DNA of 12,789 bases from NCBI GenBank assembly GCA_016764835.1, contig JAESRD010000042.1, forward strand, positions 1 to 12,789. Direction: 5' to 3'. The position numbers and the translations under genes are program-made. The stretch comes from Paracoccaceae bacterium. Its GTDB lineage: Bacteria > Pseudomonadota > Alphaproteobacteria > Rhodobacterales > Rhodobacteraceae. The notes under the pieces were generated by a model. It was not told the DNA's origin. It was given only the letters and a program-made list of their open reading frames with translations, and did not search any database. Of this stretch, positions 6,584 through 12,789 are shown in pieces. Positions within the stretch are counted from its first letter, which is position 1. Each line of letters opens with the position of its first letter.

Positions 6584-8479
6584 ATGGACATGGATCGACT
6601 TGAAATTAGAGCCCGCCTTGAAGGGGTCAACCCGTCGGTTCTGACTATGGTGCTGGTGCAGTTGACTGGCGATATGGAGCTACTGGCCCATTACGCGCCA
6701 ATGCTGTCAAAACCCGGCGAATTTGCCGATACGATCATGCCTGTTGACCTCGCACTGCTCTATGACAAACTGGCGACCGTGCTGGCCGAACCGGGCCATA
6801 AGGCGCCCGTCATTACCCCTGAGCAGCTGCACCAGATGATGAACGCTTTTTGCAAAGAACAGGTGTCTGAGCGCTATCTGCCAATGCTGTTCGAAGACCT
6901 AGAGTTCAAGATCGACCCACCGGCGTTTGACCGCGCCAGCCCGGCCGCAAAAACCCGTTCAAAGGATTTGAAAGTGCTAATCGTCGGCGCTGGGGCCTCT
7001 GGCATCTGCGCCGGGATCAAACTGGCTGAGGCAGGCATAGCCTTTGAAATCATTGAGCAACATAGTGATGTTGGCGGCGTTTGGCATGAGAACACCTATC
7101 CCGATTGCGGGGTCGATAGTGCCAACCATCTCTACTGTTATTCCTTTGCGCTCAACCATAATTGGTCGCGTTACTACGTCAAACAGGCTGAGCTAAAGGA
7201 CTATCTGCGCGACTGCGCGGTGGATGGCGGCGTCATGCAACATATCAAGTTTCAGCAAGAGGTTTTACGGCTCGAATACAACGAGCCTACGGCCATGTGG
7301 CATTGCACAATCCGTGACAAGGCGGGCGCTGTGCGCACCGAGATCGTCACTGTCGTCATCGGTGCTACAGGCCAGCTCAACCAACCCTCAATCCCGCCGA
7401 TCAAAGGCTTGGAGAGCTTCAAAGGCACCCAAATGCACACGGCGCGGTGGGACGAAAGCTACGACTTCACCGGCAAGAACATTGCCATGATAGGCACCGG
7501 GGCCAGCGGCATTCAGGCCGGACCACCCTTGGCCAAAATAGCCGCGCAGCTGACAATCTATCAGCGCAGCGCGCCATGGGCCCTGCCCCGGCATAACTAC
7601 AAAAACTTGGTGACTGATAATGTCAAATGGGTGCTGGCCGAGGTGCCCGGCTTTGCCCGCTGGTACAGGTTTATGCTGCTCTGGGCCTACGGTGACGCGG
7701 TGCATGATGCGCTGATCATCGACCCAGATTGGGATGGCGGCACGTTGACAATTTCAAAGCGCAACGCTGACATTCGCACCCTGTGGGAGACCTATATTAA
7801 GGAAGAACTAGCCGACCGGCCCGACCTGCTCGAAAAAGCCATGCCCGACTACCCGCCTTTTGGCAAACGGGCGCTGCGCGATAATGATTGGTTCACCACA
7901 CTCAAACGCGACAATGTCGAGCTACATAATACCGGAATTTGCCATATCGAGCCCGATGCGATTATCGACAAAGACGGCACTCGCCACCCGACCGACGCCA
8001 TCGTTTTTGCCACCGGGTTTCATGCCAGCCGCATGATCTATCCGATGGAAGTGGTGGGCAAAGGCGGCCAAACACTGCGCGATATTTGGGGCGATGATAA
8101 CCCCCGCGCCTATCTTGGTATCTGCGTGCCGGGCTTTCCCAACCTGTTTCTCACCTACGGTCCAAACACCAATCTGGCCCATGGCGGCAGCATCATTTTT
8201 CAGTCCGAATGTCAGGTCCATTACATCATAGAATGCCTCGCCAACCTCTCCGAAGCTGGCGACAAAACCATGGAAATAACCCAAGAAGCCCATGACGAAT
8301 ACAACACCGTTCTCGACGACGCACTCAGCAAAATGGTCTGGACACATCAGGGCGTGACCAACTGGTATCAGAACAAACAGGGCCGGGTTACGACAAATTC
8401 ACCTTGGCCCTTGGTTGAATATTGGCAGATGACGCGGCGGGTTGAGCCGGGTGTATTCACCATGAAAAAGGAGCAGTAA
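6584..8479 (+). CDS. Flavin-dependent Baeyer-Villiger-type monooxygenase with N-terminal extension (HAPMO-like)
   Basis: This 631-residue protein has two Rossmann motifs: VGAGASG for FAD (134-140) and IGTGASG for NADPH (303-309). Between them lies FKGTQMHTARWD (279-290), which fits the Baeyer-Villiger fingerprint FxGxxxHTxxW with Asp in place of the usual final Pro. ATGFH (476-480) and the C-terminal CVPGFPNLFLTYGPNTN (515-531) are also typical. About 125 helical residues precede the FAD domain, an arrangement known from 4-hydroxyacetophenone monooxygenase, which is of similar length. Such enzymes use NADPH and O2 to turn a ketone into an ester or lactone. GGAG lies 6 bases before ATG 6584. 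The gene begins the plus-strand unit ending with the IclR gene; the lipocalin-like gene starts 2 bases after its stop. The ketone is unknown, and a hydroxylase or N-oxidising activity cannot be ruled out. Confidence 0.9.
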   Translation: MDMDRLEIRARLEGVNPSVLTMVLVQLTGDMELLAHYAPMLSKPGEFADTIMPVDLALLYDKLATVLAEPGHKAPVITPEQLHQMMNAFCKEQVSERYLPMLFEDLEFKIDPPAFDRASPAAKTRSKDLKVLIVGAGASGICAGIKLAEAGIAFEIIEQHSDVGGVWHENTYPDCGVDSANHLYCYSFALNHNWSRYYVKQAELKDYLRDCAVDGGVMQHIKFQQEVLRLEYNEPTAMWHCTIRDKAGAVRTEIVTVVIGATGQLNQPSIPPIKGLESFKGTQMHTARWDESYDFTGKNIAMIGTGASGIQAGPPLAKIAAQLTIYQRSAPWALPRHNYKNLVTDNVKWVLAEVPGFARWYRFMLLWAYGDAVHDALIIDPDWDGGTLTISKRNADIRTLWETYIKEELADRPDLLEKAMPDYPPFGKRALRDNDWFTTLKRDNVELHNTGICHIEPDAIIDKDGTRHPTDAIVFATGFHASRMIYPMEVVGKGGQTLRDIWGDDNPRAYLGICVPGFPNLFLTYGPNTNLAHGGSIIFQSECQVHYIIECLANLSEAGDKTMEITQEAHDEYNTVLDDALSKMVWTHQGVTNWYQNKQGRVTTNSPWPLVEYWQMTRRVEPGVFTMKKEQ

Positions 8480-8481
8480 AG

Positions 8482-8874
8482 ATGAAATCTCACATGATGG
8501 TTGGGGTCTGGAAATTGGTGAATATCGCCAATACTGACAAGGACGGCAATGCGCTGCGTTCCTCCTATGGTCCTGAGAAATACGGGCTGATAACATTCAA
8601 TGAAAACAACAGGATGATGGTGGTTATATCCGATGGCCGCGACGCCTTGCCTCTGGGCCGCGCCCGCGAATATTCATCCTATTGCGGCCGCTTCACATTC
8701 GACGGCACCACCCTGATTACTAAGGTTGACGGCTCTATCCCACTTGACCGTATTGGCACAGACCAAGTGCGCCCCGTGCGCTTCGATGGCGACCGGGTAA
8801 TTCTGACCGCGCCACCAGTAGAGATTGACGGCGTGATAAATTACCGCGACCTTACATGGGAAAAGATCATCTAG
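8482..8874 (+). CDS. Small lipocalin-like domain protein
   Basis: This 130-residue protein shows the pattern of the lipocalin-like domain family: an early GVWKLV (8-13), a strand-rich body with YGLITFNENNRMMVVISDGR (34-53), YSSYCGRFTFDGTTLITKVDGS (64-85), and a closing LTWEKI. Such beta-barrels bind small hydrophobic molecules; the family's role in catabolic clusters is not established. There is no signal peptide, so it is probably cytoplasmic. It starts 2 bases after the monooxygenase stop, with its AAGGAG ribosome-binding site inside the end of that gene, so the two are tightly coupled. A substrate- or product-binding partner of the monooxygenase is a reasonable guess only. No enzyme active site is recognisable. 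Confidence 0.78.
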   Translation: MKSHMMVGVWKLVNIANTDKDGNALRSSYGPEKYGLITFNENNRMMVVISDGRDALPLGRAREYSSYCGRFTFDGTTLITKVDGSIPLDRIGTDQVRPVRFDGDRVILTAPPVEIDGVINYRDLTWEKII

Positions 8875-8897
8875 AAAAACCAAAAGGGGTTCACCGC

Positions 8898-9725
8898 GTG
8901 GCGTCCTATCAGCCAGTCAATTCAGTGCTGCGGTCTTTAGACGTGCTCAAGGTGTTAAACCGGTATTCAGTCGTCTCTGTTAACCAAATTCATCAGCTCA
9001 CTAATCTGCCCAAACCCACAATTGTTCGCCTGCTTGAGACGCTGATCGCGGCGGGCTATGCGGTCAAAGACAAGAACGGGCGCGGCTACCGGGTCACCTC
9101 GCAGGTCAGTGAGCTGAGTTGTGGTTTCCACGGCGCGCCTATGGCGGTTGAGGCCGGGCGGCCATGGTCACAAAAACTCACCCGTGAGCTGAAATGGCCA
9201 GCGGCAATTGCGGTGCCAGATGGCAATGCGGTGGTGGTCTATGACACCACCTGCGGCGACAGTCCAATGTCGCCCTACCACGCCAATATTCACAAACGTT
9301 TGGGCCTAATTTCGATGCCGCTTGGCCGCGCCTATTTGGCGTTTTGTTCGCCTGAAGAACAACGCCTAACCATGCAATTATTGAACTCATCCACCCACCC
9401 AGATTCAGACCTGATGAACGCGCCTGGCTTGATTGAACAGCTGCTAAGTACCAGCAAAACAGCACAATTCTCTGAGCGCGTTGGCGGTGAGGCCAACCAT
9501 GTATCATCAGGCGTGGCCGTGCCAATCTATGACGAGACCCGCAACAAAGTGTTGGCGACAATCGGCATCACTTATTACACCACCGCCGTGCGGCGCAAAG
9601 AGATCGTTGAAATCTATGTGCCGCGTTTGCAAGCCGCCGCCGCCGGCATCCGCGAAACCATTATCCGCCTCACATCCGAAACCGGCGCAGCTCAGGCAAA
9701 TGCAGATCATCCGGTAGTGCTTTAA
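8898..9725 (+). CDS. IclR-family transcriptional regulator
   Basis: This protein of about 275 residues has an N-terminal winged helix-turn-helix. It opens ASYQPVNSVLRSLDVLKVLNR; helices at about 26-48 include VNQIHQLTNLPKPTIVRLLETL, and the wing at about 54-68 ends in GRGYRVT. The rest is an IclR effector-binding domain with LGLISMPLGRAYLAF and the VSSGVAVPIYD segment. These proteins usually bind a pathway metabolite and control adjacent catabolic operons. GTG 8898 is preferred because AGGGG lies 8 bases upstream and homologues commonly begin close to this point. An ATG at 8856 would add 14 residues and overlap the lipocalin gene by 19 bases, but no ribosome-binding site precedes it. As the only regulator in the window, it is the likely ligand of the TTTCA-N5-TGAAA sites, one of which lies 14 bases after its stop. 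Confidence 0.92.
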   Translation: MASYQPVNSVLRSLDVLKVLNRYSVVSVNQIHQLTNLPKPTIVRLLETLIAAGYAVKDKNGRGYRVTSQVSELSCGFHGAPMAVEAGRPWSQKLTRELKWPAAIAVPDGNAVVVYDTTCGDSPMSPYHANIHKRLGLISMPLGRAYLAFCSPEEQRLTMQLLNSSTHPDSDLMNAPGLIEQLLSTSKTAQFSERVGGEANHVSSGVAVPIYDETRNKVLATIGITYYTTAVRRKEIVEIYVPRLQAAAAGIRETIIRLTSETGAAQANADHPVVL

Positions 9726-9737
9726 CAGCGCAAAATT

Positions 9738-9756
9738 GATTTCATCCACTGAAATC
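9738..9756. promoter_or_regulatory. Putative IclR-family operator C upstream of the TRAP operon
   Basis: GATTTCA-TCCAC-TGAAATC is a perfect 7-base inverted repeat with a five-base centre. It contains the same TTTCA-N5-TGAAA core (9740-9754) as sites A and B. It lies just after the IclR stop and about 215 bases before the DctP start. A terminator role for the IclR transcript was considered, but the arms are AT-rich and no T-run follows. Another half-site, GTGAAAT, is at 9775-9781. Confidence 0.55.
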
Positions 9757-9859
9757 TCCCTAGAAGCCAGTAGCGTGAAATACGGGCTTAACCGATCCTC
9801 AATTCATGGATTGACCGCACGGTTTGTCCCAACAGACGAACGCATAATGGCGAGGCGCT

Positions 9860-9875
9860 TGGTTCCACGGAACCA
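9860..9875. promoter_or_regulatory. Perfect 16-base palindrome in the TRAP leader
   Basis: TGGTTCC-AC-GGAACCA has seven-base perfect arms with only two bases between them. That suits a dimeric protein binding site better than an RNA hairpin. It lies about 95 bases before the DctP start. It differs from the TTTCA-N5-TGAAA sites, so a second regulator may act on the transporter. No second copy was noticed in the window. Confidence 0.5.
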
Positions 9876-9901
9876 TGACCAGCCAACCGATTGCTTCATA
9901 A

Positions 9902-9920
9902 GCAGCCAAGCATAGGCTGC
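9902..9920 (+). other. Hairpin-forming inverted repeat in the TRAP 5' leader
   Basis: GCAGCC (9902-9907) and GGCTGC (9915-9920) pair perfectly around a seven-base loop. The repeat lies about 50 bases before the DctP ATG and 30 bases before its GGGAGAG ribosome-binding site. No T-run follows. It could be a leader RNA hairpin or another protein site; no riboswitch class is recognised in the 245-base leader (9726-9970). Confidence 0.4.
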
Positions 9921-9970
9921 GGTGGCGTGTTTGGGTGTGTTAACAACAAACTGGGAGAGAAATAACATTC

Positions 9971-10999
9971 ATGAATTCGATGATTTCAAAATTTGGAACA
10001 TTCGCTATCGCCAGCACATTTGGCGTGGCAATGGCGACGACAGCAATTGCTGCTGACCGGACCTTGAGCCTTGGCGTGGGCTATTTGGAGGATGCGGTTG
10101 CAGCACCGGGAGTGCAGTTCTGGGCTGACCGGATTAACGAACTGACCAATGACGAGCTGGAGGTTGAAATTTTCTGGGCCTCGCAGCTTGGCGGTGCGCG
10201 CGATACAGTGCAGGCCGTGGCCACCGGCGCCGTTGACGCGCAGCTCGACGTGATCGAGCTTTTGGTAACCTTCGAGCCAAATATTGGCGCGCTGAGCTTA
10301 CCACTGGTGTTTGACGACCGCGCGCATTTTTCACGCTTTATCGGCAGCCGTGTTTTTGGCGAAATGCTTGATGCGCTGGAGTCTGATGGCATTATCTTCC
10401 CCGGCCGCGAAGGCTTAAGCGACCCGCAAGTGGCCACCAACTGGACCCGTCCGTTTGACCGTGGCGTGTTGGCCAACCGGCCAATCTTTAGCCCCGACGA
10501 TCTTGAGGGCGTGAAAATGCGGATGTACGAATCCGAGATCCCGATCAAGTCATGGGAAGCGCTGGGTGCCAGCATTCAAGTCGTGCCATGGCCGGATGTT
10601 TATACAGCCCTCGCCACCGGCGTTGTTGACGCCATGACAGGTACAATCTCTGACAACTACGAATGGAAGCATTTTGAGCATGCGCCCTATTGGACCAATG
10701 TGCATGAGTATTTTCAGCTGTCACATCCATGGATGAGCAAGATCACGTGGGACAGTCTGACAGACAGTCAGCGCGCCGCGATCGACCAAGCAACAATCGA
10801 GACCAGCTATATTTTCTACCAACTTTTGATTGATAGTGATGCATGGTCCCGTGCCCGCGCCCAAGAAGAGTTTGGCCTTGTGGTCATTGAGCCGCCAATT
10901 GGCCCGTGGATCGAGCGGATGGAACCAGCTTTGGCTGATTTTGAAGCCCGCGGTCTGGTCGAAGAGGGCCTTGTCGCCCGCATGCGCGCGGCGGAATAA
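9971..10999 (+). CDS. dctP: TRAP transporter substrate-binding protein (DctP family)
   Basis: At 342 residues this protein is slightly long for the family. The first 28 residues form a signal peptide: a short polar start with one Lys, a hydrophobic stretch, and an AIAA cleavage region before DRTLSLG, so it is periplasmic. The family signature is GVKMRMYESEIPIKSWEALG (180-199) followed by PWPDVYTALATGVVDAMTG (206-224). The Arg in KMRMY (184) matches the arginine that binds a carboxylate in characterised members, so the ligand is probably an organic acid. GGGAGAG lies about 11 bases before ATG 9971. It is followed by DctQ after 6 bases. The substrate is unknown; the context suggests the compound degraded by this cluster. 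Confidence 0.93.
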   Translation: MNSMISKFGTFAIASTFGVAMATTAIAADRTLSLGVGYLEDAVAAPGVQFWADRINELTNDELEVEIFWASQLGGARDTVQAVATGAVDAQLDVIELLVTFEPNIGALSLPLVFDDRAHFSRFIGSRVFGEMLDALESDGIIFPGREGLSDPQVATNWTRPFDRGVLANRPIFSPDDLEGVKMRMYESEIPIKSWEALGASIQVVPWPDVYTALATGVVDAMTGTISDNYEWKHFEHAPYWTNVHEYFQLSHPWMSKITWDSLTDSQRAAIDQATIETSYIFYQLLIDSDAWSRARAQEEFGLVVIEPPIGPWIERMEPALADFEARGLVEEGLVARMRAAE

Positions 11000-11005
11000 G
11001 CAGCC

Positions 11006-11614
11006 ATGACCACACAAACCAGCCAAATCGCTGATGATGCGGTGGTCGACCTACCAAGGGGGCTGGCGAAGTTTCGCCGGCTCCTACACATCATTGGCAA
11101 GATAGAGATCACCGCCGCAATCTGCGCTTTGGTCTTCGTTGTCGCCCTCAGCGCCACCCAAACTATATTGCGCTACCTGTTCGCCACGTCGATGTGGTGG
11201 ACCCAAGAAGTTGTCGAAATTTCCATTCTGGCCTGCTACTTTTTTGGCATCAGCTATGTCTTCAAAACCCGGCAATATATTCTGATCGAGTTTCTCTCAA
11301 GCAAGGGCTCAATCAAGTTCCAGCTGGCGCTTTATATGCTCGCCCAAATCTTTGCGATCATCTTTACAGGGCTGATCACATGGATGTTCTACCTGTTTTT
11401 GCCGACGCTCATAAACATGCGGTCAACGATCCTCGGCTGGCCCGGCTGGCTCGGCCCTCTGCCGCTTGTCATCGCCTCCATCATGATGGTGCTCACCAGC
11501 ATTTACTACTTCCTTTTCGGGCTTTGGGCCTTTGGCCAAGAGTGGGATGAGACCTCGCTTGACGGCGTAGAGCGCCACGCCCTGACCAATATCCCCGAGG
11601 TGGAAATCGAATAA
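11006..11614 (+). CDS. dctQ: TRAP transporter small permease subunit (DctQ family)
   Basis: This 202-residue inner-membrane protein has four predicted transmembrane helices at about 33-56, 68-86, 105-132 and 148-172, the normal DctQ topology. MWWTQEVVEIS (63-73) before helix 2 is the usual family landmark, and the WPGWLGPLPL segment precedes helix 4. DctQ pairs with the large DctM subunit to form the sodium-driven permease. It starts 6 bases after the DctP stop with only a weak ribosome-binding site, so translational coupling is likely. Its gap to DctM contains a short tandem repeat. Confidence 0.92.
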   Translation: MTTQTSQIADDAVVDLPRGLAKFRRLLHIIGKIEITAAICALVFVVALSATQTILRYLFATSMWWTQEVVEISILACYFFGISYVFKTRQYILIEFLSSKGSIKFQLALYMLAQIFAIIFTGLITWMFYLFLPTLINMRSTILGWPGWLGPLPLVIASIMMVLTSIYYFLFGLWAFGQEWDETSLDGVERHALTNIPEVEIE

Positions 11615-11624
11615 AACGCGCCCA

Positions 11625-11656
11625 TTCTAAGCCCCGTTCTAAGCCCCGTTCTAAGC
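11625..11656 (+). repeat. 12-base tandem repeat between DctQ and DctM
   Basis: TTCTAAGCCCCG occurs twice in tandem (11625-11636 and 11637-11648), followed by the first eight bases of a third copy (11649-11656). It fills much of the 55-base gap between the DctQ stop and the DctM start, and its end adjoins the DctM ribosome-binding region. Confidence 0.9.
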
Positions 11657-11669
11657 TAGGAATACCTCA

Positions 11670-12789
11670 ATGATCACGTTGACCATGATTGCCATCGCGC
11701 TGGGACTATTCCTGCTGCGCGTGCCTGTCTCAATCTCCATGGGCATCGCCTCGCTCATCGGCTTTTTCATGCTGGGCGTGCCAGTGGCCATCATCCCGGC
11801 CCGTATGATCGGTGGCGTTGACAGCTTTGCCTTGCTGGCCGTGCCGTTCTTCATTCTCGCCGGAAACCTGATGAATGCAGGCGGCGTCACCGAGCGCATA
11901 TTCGCCTTTGCCCGCTCGTTGGTCGGCTGGATCAGCGGCGGTCTGGCGCAGGTCAACATCGTCGCCTCGATCATCTTCGCTGGCATGTCCGGCTCGGCAC
12001 TGGCAGATCTCGCAGGCCTCGGCGCGGTAGAAATCCGCGCCATGCGCAAAAACGGCTACCCGGTGCCGTTTTCCACCGCCGTCACCCTGTCATCATGCAC
12101 CATTGGCCCGCTGATCCCGCCGAGCATAATCCTCGTCATCTATGGGCTGTCGACCAACACTTCGATCGGTCGGTTGTTCCTCGGCGGCATTATCGCCGGT
12201 CTGGTCGTTGCCGCCTCGCTGATGATCTTTGTCTTCATCCATGTCCGCGCCACCAAGGCCGAATGGGCCAAGCCAGAGCCGTTTGTGTTTCGCGATGTGT
12301 TGCATACCGGCTTCTTCGGTCTGCCTGCGCTTTTTGCCCCCGTGGTCATCCTCGGCTCGCTCATCGCTGGCGTCACCACCCCGTCTGAGCTGGGCGCAAT
12401 CGCCACGCTCTACGCGCTGTTTGTCGGCCTGCTTTACCGCCAGTTCACCTGGGCCAACCTCAAAGCCGCGCTGATCAACACCGTGACCATGACCTCGGTG
12501 ATCATGTATCTGTTCGCCATTGCCGGGATCATGAACTTCGTCATTACCCGCGAGCGCGTCGCCCATAATGCCTCGGAACTCATGGCCACCTACATTACCA
12601 GCCCGTTCATTGGTATCTTGCTGATCAACCTCTTCCTCATCTTCGTCGGCATGTTCCTCGAAGGCCCGGTTGCCATCCTCGTCATCGCCCCGATCTTGCT
12701 CGAAGTGGTGGCTGATTTTGGCATGGGGCCGGTACAATTCGGCATCATGCTCAGCTTCAACCTGTTGATTGGTATGATAACCCCGCCGG
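11670..12789 (+). CDS. dctM: TRAP transporter large permease subunit (DctM family), 3' end missing
   Basis: 373 codons are open from ATG 11670 to the right edge with no stop; about 50 residues are probably missing, given the usual length near 425. The protein is hydrophobic throughout. It carries the DctM landmarks GMSGSALADLAGLGAVE (105-121), a loop with RKNGYPVPFS (126-135), and IGPLIPPSIILVIYG (145-159). The visible part ends in MITPP, a motif of the second half-repeat. DctM is the sodium-coupled channel subunit of the transporter. A TAGGA ribosome-binding site lies about 8 bases upstream, immediately after a 12-base tandem repeat. It is co-transcribed with DctP and DctQ. Confidence 0.93.
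   Translation, partial: MITLTMIAIALGLFLLRVPVSISMGIASLIGFFMLGVPVAIIPARMIGGVDSFALLAVPFFILAGNLMNAGGVTERIFAFARSLVGWISGGLAQVNIVASIIFAGMSGSALADLAGLGAVEIRAMRKNGYPVPFSTAVTLSSCTIGPLIPPSIILVIYGLSTNTSIGRLFLGGIIAGLVVAASLMIFVFIHVRATKAEWAKPEPFVFRDVLHTGFFGLPALFAPVVILGSLIAGVTTPSELGAIATLYALFVGLLYRQFTWANLKAALINTVTMTSVIMYLFAIAGIMNFVITRERVAHNASELMATYITSPFIGILLINLFLIFVGMFLEGPVAILVIAPILLEVVADFGMGPVQFGIMLSFNLLIGMITPP

Noticed and set aside
6418..6630. N-terminal extension of the DUF6282-type protein
   Set aside because: It would cover operator B and enter the monooxygenase gene. ATG 6417 has a good ribosome-binding site and begins just before the DLHCH motif.
9738..9756. Rho-independent terminator for the IclR gene
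   Set aside because: The arms are short and AT-rich with no T-run, and the core is identical to the two other promoter palindromes, so an operator is more likely.
12093..12737. Minus-strand frame rich in Asp, Glu, His and Gln opposite DctM
   Set aside because: Its charged, low-complexity composition is what the complement of a membrane-protein gene gives; DctM is unmistakable on the other strand.

Overview
The window looks like part of a catabolic gene cluster from a Gram-negative bacterium, most likely an alphaproteobacterium and plausibly marine. This rests on the three-part TRAP transporter, the IclR-type regulator, the moderately GC-rich coding style and the set of catabolic families. 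The genus cannot be read from the sequence.

Layout. Minus strand, 3598 down to 1: a five-gene operon running SDR dehydrogenase, MmgE/PrpD protein, carboxymuconolactone-decarboxylase-like protein, MBL-fold lactonase-like hydrolase, and the 5' end of an NAD-binding beta-hydroxyacid dehydrogenase. This last reading frame changes, at about base 75, into what looks like the C-terminal part of a transposase/integrase. Divergent from this operon is a cupin gene (3771-4664, plus). Facing the cupin gene is a two-gene minus-strand unit (6417 down to 4703) encoding a DUF6282-type hydrolase and a LigI-like amidohydrolase. Divergent from that unit, on the plus strand, run a Baeyer-Villiger-type flavin monooxygenase, a small lipocalin-like protein and an IclR-family regulator (6584-9725). 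After a 245-base leader come the three TRAP genes: DctP, DctQ and a DctM that runs off the right edge.

How the genes may work together (inference): the TRAP system imports an organic acid or similar anionic compound. The monooxygenase inserts oxygen next to a ketone to give an ester or lactone. One or more of the three hydrolases open it. The two dehydrogenases, the PrpD-like protein and the CMD-like protein process the resulting hydroxy- or oxo-acid. The substrate is unknown.

The best regulatory signal is a palindrome, TTTCA-N5-TGAAA. It occurs exactly in both divergent promoter regions (3677-3691 and 6489-6503), close to the midpoint between the opposing start codons in each case, and again upstream of the TRAP operon (9740-9754). 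It is the natural candidate for the operator of the IclR protein encoded in the cluster, and it would unite every transcription unit in the window into one regulon.

Other structure: three short tandem duplications (24, 18 and 12 bases) lie at or just after stop codons, and two perfect inverted repeats lie in the TRAP leader. No rRNA, tRNA, CRISPR array or complete insertion sequence was seen. No gene-free stretch exceeds 300 bases.
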